From positions 2,418,001 through 2,482,000 of the forward strand of contig NC_044585.1 of the NCBI RefSeq assembly GCF_901933205.1: 64,000 nucleotides of DNA, given 5' to 3'. Position 1 is the first letter of the stretch; every line of letters begins with the position of its first letter. The stretch comes from Camarhynchus parvulus (taxonomy: Eukaryota > Chordata > Aves > Passeriformes > Thraupidae). The notes beneath the pieces were generated by a model, which was given only the letters and a program-made list of their open reading frames with translations, had not been told where the DNA came from and searched no databases. The position numbers were made by a program, and so were the translations under genes. Below are positions 61,501 through 64,000 of this stretch, piece by piece.

Positions 61501-63842
61501 AAATTAGATGATGTAGAAAGTAAAACATATCCAAGTGCCCTTTTTTACTCCCTCAGCTCAGCCCTTGTGCCCCCTTGGCTCACTGCCAGGGAAGGCACAG
61601 GTCTGTGCTGTCACTGCAGGGGCTTGCTGGAGACCAGGAGCCCCTGCTTGGAAATGGGTGTCCTGGGAGTCTGCACGGGGGATCTGCAGTGTGCTGGCAG
61701 TGGTGGCACATGGAAACCTTGTCCCTTGTGTGTCCCAGATCATCCTGCACTCCATGCACCGTTACAAGCCGCGCTTCCACATCGTGCAGGCCGACGACCT
61801 CTTCAGTGTCCGCTGGAGCATCTTCCAGGTGTTCAGCTTCCCTGAGACTGTCTTCACCTCTGTCACTGCCTACCAGAACGAGCAGGTACGGTGTGCAGGC
61901 TCTGCTTTTGGACATGCTGTGAAATGCTGTCTGTAAAATTCCTGTAGAGGAAGGTGGCTCCTTCCTGTCTGCTCATCCTGGGCACCTGTGGTGAACAGTG
62001 GGATGAAACAGGCACATTGTGGTTCCTGTGGAAAACATCTCCTCTGTGATGAGTCATGCACTTTGATGGGCCTGAGTGCACTGTCAGTGGCACAAAACTC
62101 CAAATGCAGTAAAAAGTATGGCTGCAGGTCCAGATACAGATCCTCACCCTGTAAATTCCTCTAGTCAGATGAATCCCACCCAAATCCCTGCTGACCCTGG
62201 CAGGGTCACTGCTCTCTGTGGGTCAGTTCCTGATCCATGATGGGAGTTGCTGGGAGAGCTGAGATCCTGTGGCAAGGCCATGTCCAAAACCCTCACACAG
62301 TTTATCTCTTGTGATAAATATCTTGTGACAAAGGTGAAGACCTTGGAACAGTCACTGTGATGCTGAGTCTTTTTCCTTTCATTTAAAGATTACAAAGCTC
62401 AAGATTGACAACAATCCATTTGCTAAAGGTTTCCGTGAACATGGGAAGAACACTCGAAGGTAAACTGTCTTTTCATTTCAATTTGTTTCTAGCTGGAGTT
62501 CACTTGTGAATTTTACCCAAGGTCTTTGAACAAAACTCTACCAGCCAGCTCTGCTGAGCCTGCTGCATTGTGCATCCTGCATTTCCCTGTATCTGGAGTG
62601 ATGTCCCTCTGTGCAGCCTCTTCTCAAGAGACTTGGGGAGTGGGAGGTGACAATTCCTACAGAAATGTGGGAGGTGTGACAAATTTGAGACCTGCACTCT
62701 CTTGCACATTGGAGCTAGACTGGAGTCTGACATGTGAATAGCAGTGATAACAGGAGTCCACAGCAGACCATTTGGTCTCTTGGAGATCAGCTTGATTCTG
62801 ACATTTGGAGGCTCCTTGACTCCTTTTCCTGTGGGTGGAAAAGTGTCTCTTCCAGGGGGAGATTTTGTCTGCAGGAGGGAAGATGGATCCAATACCAGTG
62901 AGATCTTCTGCTTGGTCTGAGGGCAGCCAGTAGATGAGGTGAAAAAAACAGCTTAAATTGCAACCCCAGACTGGCAATAGAGAAGGAAAAAAATGGAGGT
63001 TTTTTCCAAGCAGAAAATGTGACAAAAATATCCGAGATTTTGTTTTGTGTTATTTTATGCCTGAAAAAAATCTCCTAAAAAAAAAATTCCTGATGAAAAA
63101 AGGCCAAAACTGACTCTTTTTCACTTAAACTTTAAAAAGGTTATGGGTTTTCTTTCTTCTCCTATAGAATCCCTGCCTATATATCTAGGCAAAAACTTAC
63201 ATCCAAGCTACCCCCACATCTTGTTTTTTTACCAGGGAAGGACGAGCCAAATGCCAGAAGCCCAGTCCAGCCAAGAGCCAGAAGAGGAAGCTGCCTGAGG
63301 AAAAGGAGCCTGCTGCTGAGGAACGTGGTAATATTGATCACAACAAACCCAGAGAATGATATTCAGGAAGTTTTTTAAGCTAAATCATTCCTTGCTCCAG
63401 CTCATGGTGGTGCTTGCAGTAGCGCAGCTAAGGAGAGAGCAGGCAGGACTGACCCCCACAGTATGTGGGCAGAAAGGAGCTGGAAGGGGCTATTTATTCC
63501 CTTAAGGCAGAAGAACTGCAGGAGGTGGTTGTGTGTTTCCTTCCACCACCCTGTGATTGCTGCAACTGCCAACAGACCATTGTGAGCTTTGCCTCCCTCT
63601 TCCCCTTTCTCATTCTTTCCCATTCTTTCTTTTCCCTGCTTTGAGTCAGATTTTGAGAAGGATGAGAATGTGGATGTGAAGGAAGAGAGTAACCCCGTGG
63701 TGGTGAGCAGTGGCTATCCCTTCTGGGGCTCGGAGCAGAACAGCAGCCAGGCCTTCCCTGCAGCCTCACCAGTGCCTGCTGAGCAGAGGGAAGCTCTGGC
63801 CAGAGAGCAGCAGGTGCCAACACCATCCTACCACACATACCG
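55521..63842 (+). CDS. TBX6L: TBX6L / VegT / TBX16-type T-box transcription factor (3' end outside window)
   Basis: Join of 55521-55536, 59595-59739, 60721-60823, 61266-61430, 61739-61885, 62389-62459, 63236-63327 and 63650-63842: 310 complete codons plus two bases into a donor GTGAGT. Residues about 28-215 form a complete T-box, with [98 protein letters not shown] and [12 protein letters not shown]. The [20 protein letters not shown] and [20 protein letters not shown] blocks are closest, from memory, to chicken TBX6L, frog VegT and fish Tbx16, which act in paraxial mesoderm formation as DNA-binding activators. After the T-box come a basic [10 protein letters not shown] stretch (possible nuclear signal) and an acidic/Ser-Pro segment. 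Mammalian TBX6 is a different paralogue. Confidence 0.9.
55537..59594 (+). other. TBX6L first intron
   Basis: 4.1 kb between GTAAGTG and TTTGTCCCTCCAG. Mostly unique sequence without recognised repeats or exons. In early developmental genes a large first intron often holds enhancers, but nothing specific is identifiable. Confidence 0.65.
59595..59739 (+). CDS. TBX6L: TBX6L exon 2, start of T-box
   Basis: 145 nt, phase 1 in, phase 2 out. The first two bases complete Asp, then [20 protein letters not shown] leads into [20 protein letters not shown] and MIITKSG. The donor is GGCAG/GTAAGG. An alternative acceptor at 59570 (GTCTGTCTGCAG) has the same phase and would add eight codons (V-S-V-S-F-V-P-P type). 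Codons here are GC-rich compared with flanking intron. Confidence 0.94.
59740..60720 (+). other. TBX6L intron
   Basis: 981 bp, GTAAGG to TTTCTCCCTCAG. No repeat or exon recognised. Confidence 0.9.
60721..60823 (+). CDS. TBX6L: TBX6L exon 3, T-box
   Basis: 103 nt completing the split Arg codon and encoding [20 protein letters not shown] and [20 protein letters not shown] is the invariant T-box signature created across the exon 2-3 junction. Donor AAG/GTAAGT, phase 0. Confidence 0.97.
60824..61265 (+). other. TBX6L intron
   Basis: 442 bp, GTAAGT to CTTTCACAG. Nothing notable. Confidence 0.9.
61266..61430 (+). CDS. TBX6L: TBX6L exon 4, T-box
   Basis: 165 nt, 55 codons, phase 0 both ends: [40 protein letters not shown] and [15 protein letters not shown]. 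It carries the HPDSPAPG loop and KLTNN motif shared by all T-box domains. Donor CAT/GTAGGT. Confidence 0.97.
61431..61738 (+). other. TBX6L intron
   Basis: 308 bp, GTAGGT to TTGTGTGTCCCAG. Confidence 0.9.
61739..61885 (+). CDS. TBX6L: TBX6L exon 5, T-box core
   Basis: 147 nt, 49 codons, phase 0 both ends. [40 protein letters not shown] and SVTAYQNEQ include the HSMHRY and VTAYQN signatures used in DNA contact and dimerisation in known T-box structures. The exon is strongly GC-biased at third positions. Donor CAG/GTACGG. Confidence 0.97.
61886..62388 (+). other. TBX6L intron
   Basis: 503 bp, GTACGG to CATTTAAAG. Nothing notable. Confidence 0.9.
62389..62459 (+). CDS. TBX6L: TBX6L exon 6, end of T-box
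   Basis: 71 nt, phase 0 in, phase 2 out: [20 protein letters not shown] and [12 protein letters not shown] is the C-terminal DNA-contacting helix of the T-box. Donor GAAG/GTAAAC. Confidence 0.97.
62460..63235 (+). other. TBX6L intron
   Basis: 776 bp, GTAAAC to TTTTTTTACCAG. Contains A-rich runs near 63063-63103. Confidence 0.9.
63236..63327 (+). CDS. TBX6L: TBX6L exon 7, basic linker
   Basis: 92 nt completing the split Arg and encoding [20 protein letters not shown] and [10 protein letters not shown]. The Lys/Arg-rich KSQKRK is a probable nuclear localisation signal. Donor CGTG/GTAATA, phase 1. Confidence 0.9.
63328..63649 (+). other. TBX6L intron
   Basis: 322 bp, GTAATA to GCTTTGAGTCAG, with a T/C-rich tract before the acceptor. 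Confidence 0.9.
63650..63842 (+). CDS. TBX6L: TBX6L exon 8, C-terminal region
   Basis: 193 nt, phase 1 in, phase 2 out at CG/GTGAGT. It reads [20 protein letters not shown], then [16 protein letters not shown] and a Pro/Ala/Gln-rich stretch ending SYHTYR. VDVKEES is a possible sumoylation site (VKEE). The region is outside any domain and probably belongs to the activation segment. The remaining C-terminal exon(s) and stop are outside the window. Confidence 0.9.
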
Positions 63843-64000
63843 GTGAGTGCTGCCTCCTGCTCCAAAGCCACACTTCAACTGATGGGATTCCTCTTCTTCT
63901 GCTGGGCATTCTGTAAGAAAAACAGCCAGCTGGGAATAGTGGGAGCATGCCTTTCTGTTGGAGAGCACATGTGGCTGAGAGATGGTAGATTAGCAGGGAC
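63843..64000 (+). other. TBX6L intron, cut by window end
   Basis: Starts GTGAGT after exon 8 and has no acceptor before the end. Confidence 0.85.

Noticed and set aside
61474..61936. Plus-strand frames of 115-133 codons and a 111-codon minus-strand frame
   Set aside because: Shadows that read through the intron and out of frame across T-box exon 5.
1..64000. tRNA, rRNA, CRISPR, operon or phage features
   Set aside because: I saw no cloverleaf with A/B boxes, no rRNA and no spaced direct repeats of CRISPR type. Bacterial feature types do not apply to this vertebrate sequence.

Overview
The window is vertebrate nuclear DNA, almost certainly from a bird and probably a songbird. It has multi-exon genes with GT-AG introns, a CR1-type LINE fragment, LTRs resembling passerine endogenous retrovirus families, and low CpG density apart from one island. 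Two plus-strand protein genes explain the coding content.

From 4647 to about 35790 lies the 3' half of CABIN1 (calcineurin-binding protein 1). Eight coding exons join in phase into 601 residues ending at a TGA at 34511-34513, followed by a 3' UTR of about 1.27 kb with AATAAA at 35760. Upstream exons lie outside the window. The first visible exon is preceded by about 1.05 kb of 52-bp minisatellite that resembles its own splice acceptor. The 9.6-kb and 11.3-kb introns hold simple repeats, inverted repeats and a CR1 fragment but no exon I can support.

From about 35.8 to 55.4 kb is an intergenic stretch with no supportable gene. It contains a minus-strand LTR (about 41960-42527), a G-rich minisatellite split by a 503-bp block whose second copy lies 4.7 kb downstream, and a CpG-rich patch (about 50660-51040).

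From 55521 to the window end lies the 5' part of a T-box gene of the TBX6L / VegT / TBX16 type. A five-codon first exon is followed by six exons that complete the T-box and a basic tail, then an exon of the C-terminal region; 310 codons are visible. Its last exon(s) lie beyond 64000.

CABIN1 encodes a nuclear repressor of calcineurin and MEF2; TBX6L encodes a mesodermal transcription factor. They are neighbours in the same orientation, with no sign of a functional link. All calls come from reading the sequence and remembered family features; no search was run. Splice sites were placed by GT-AG signals and phase continuity.
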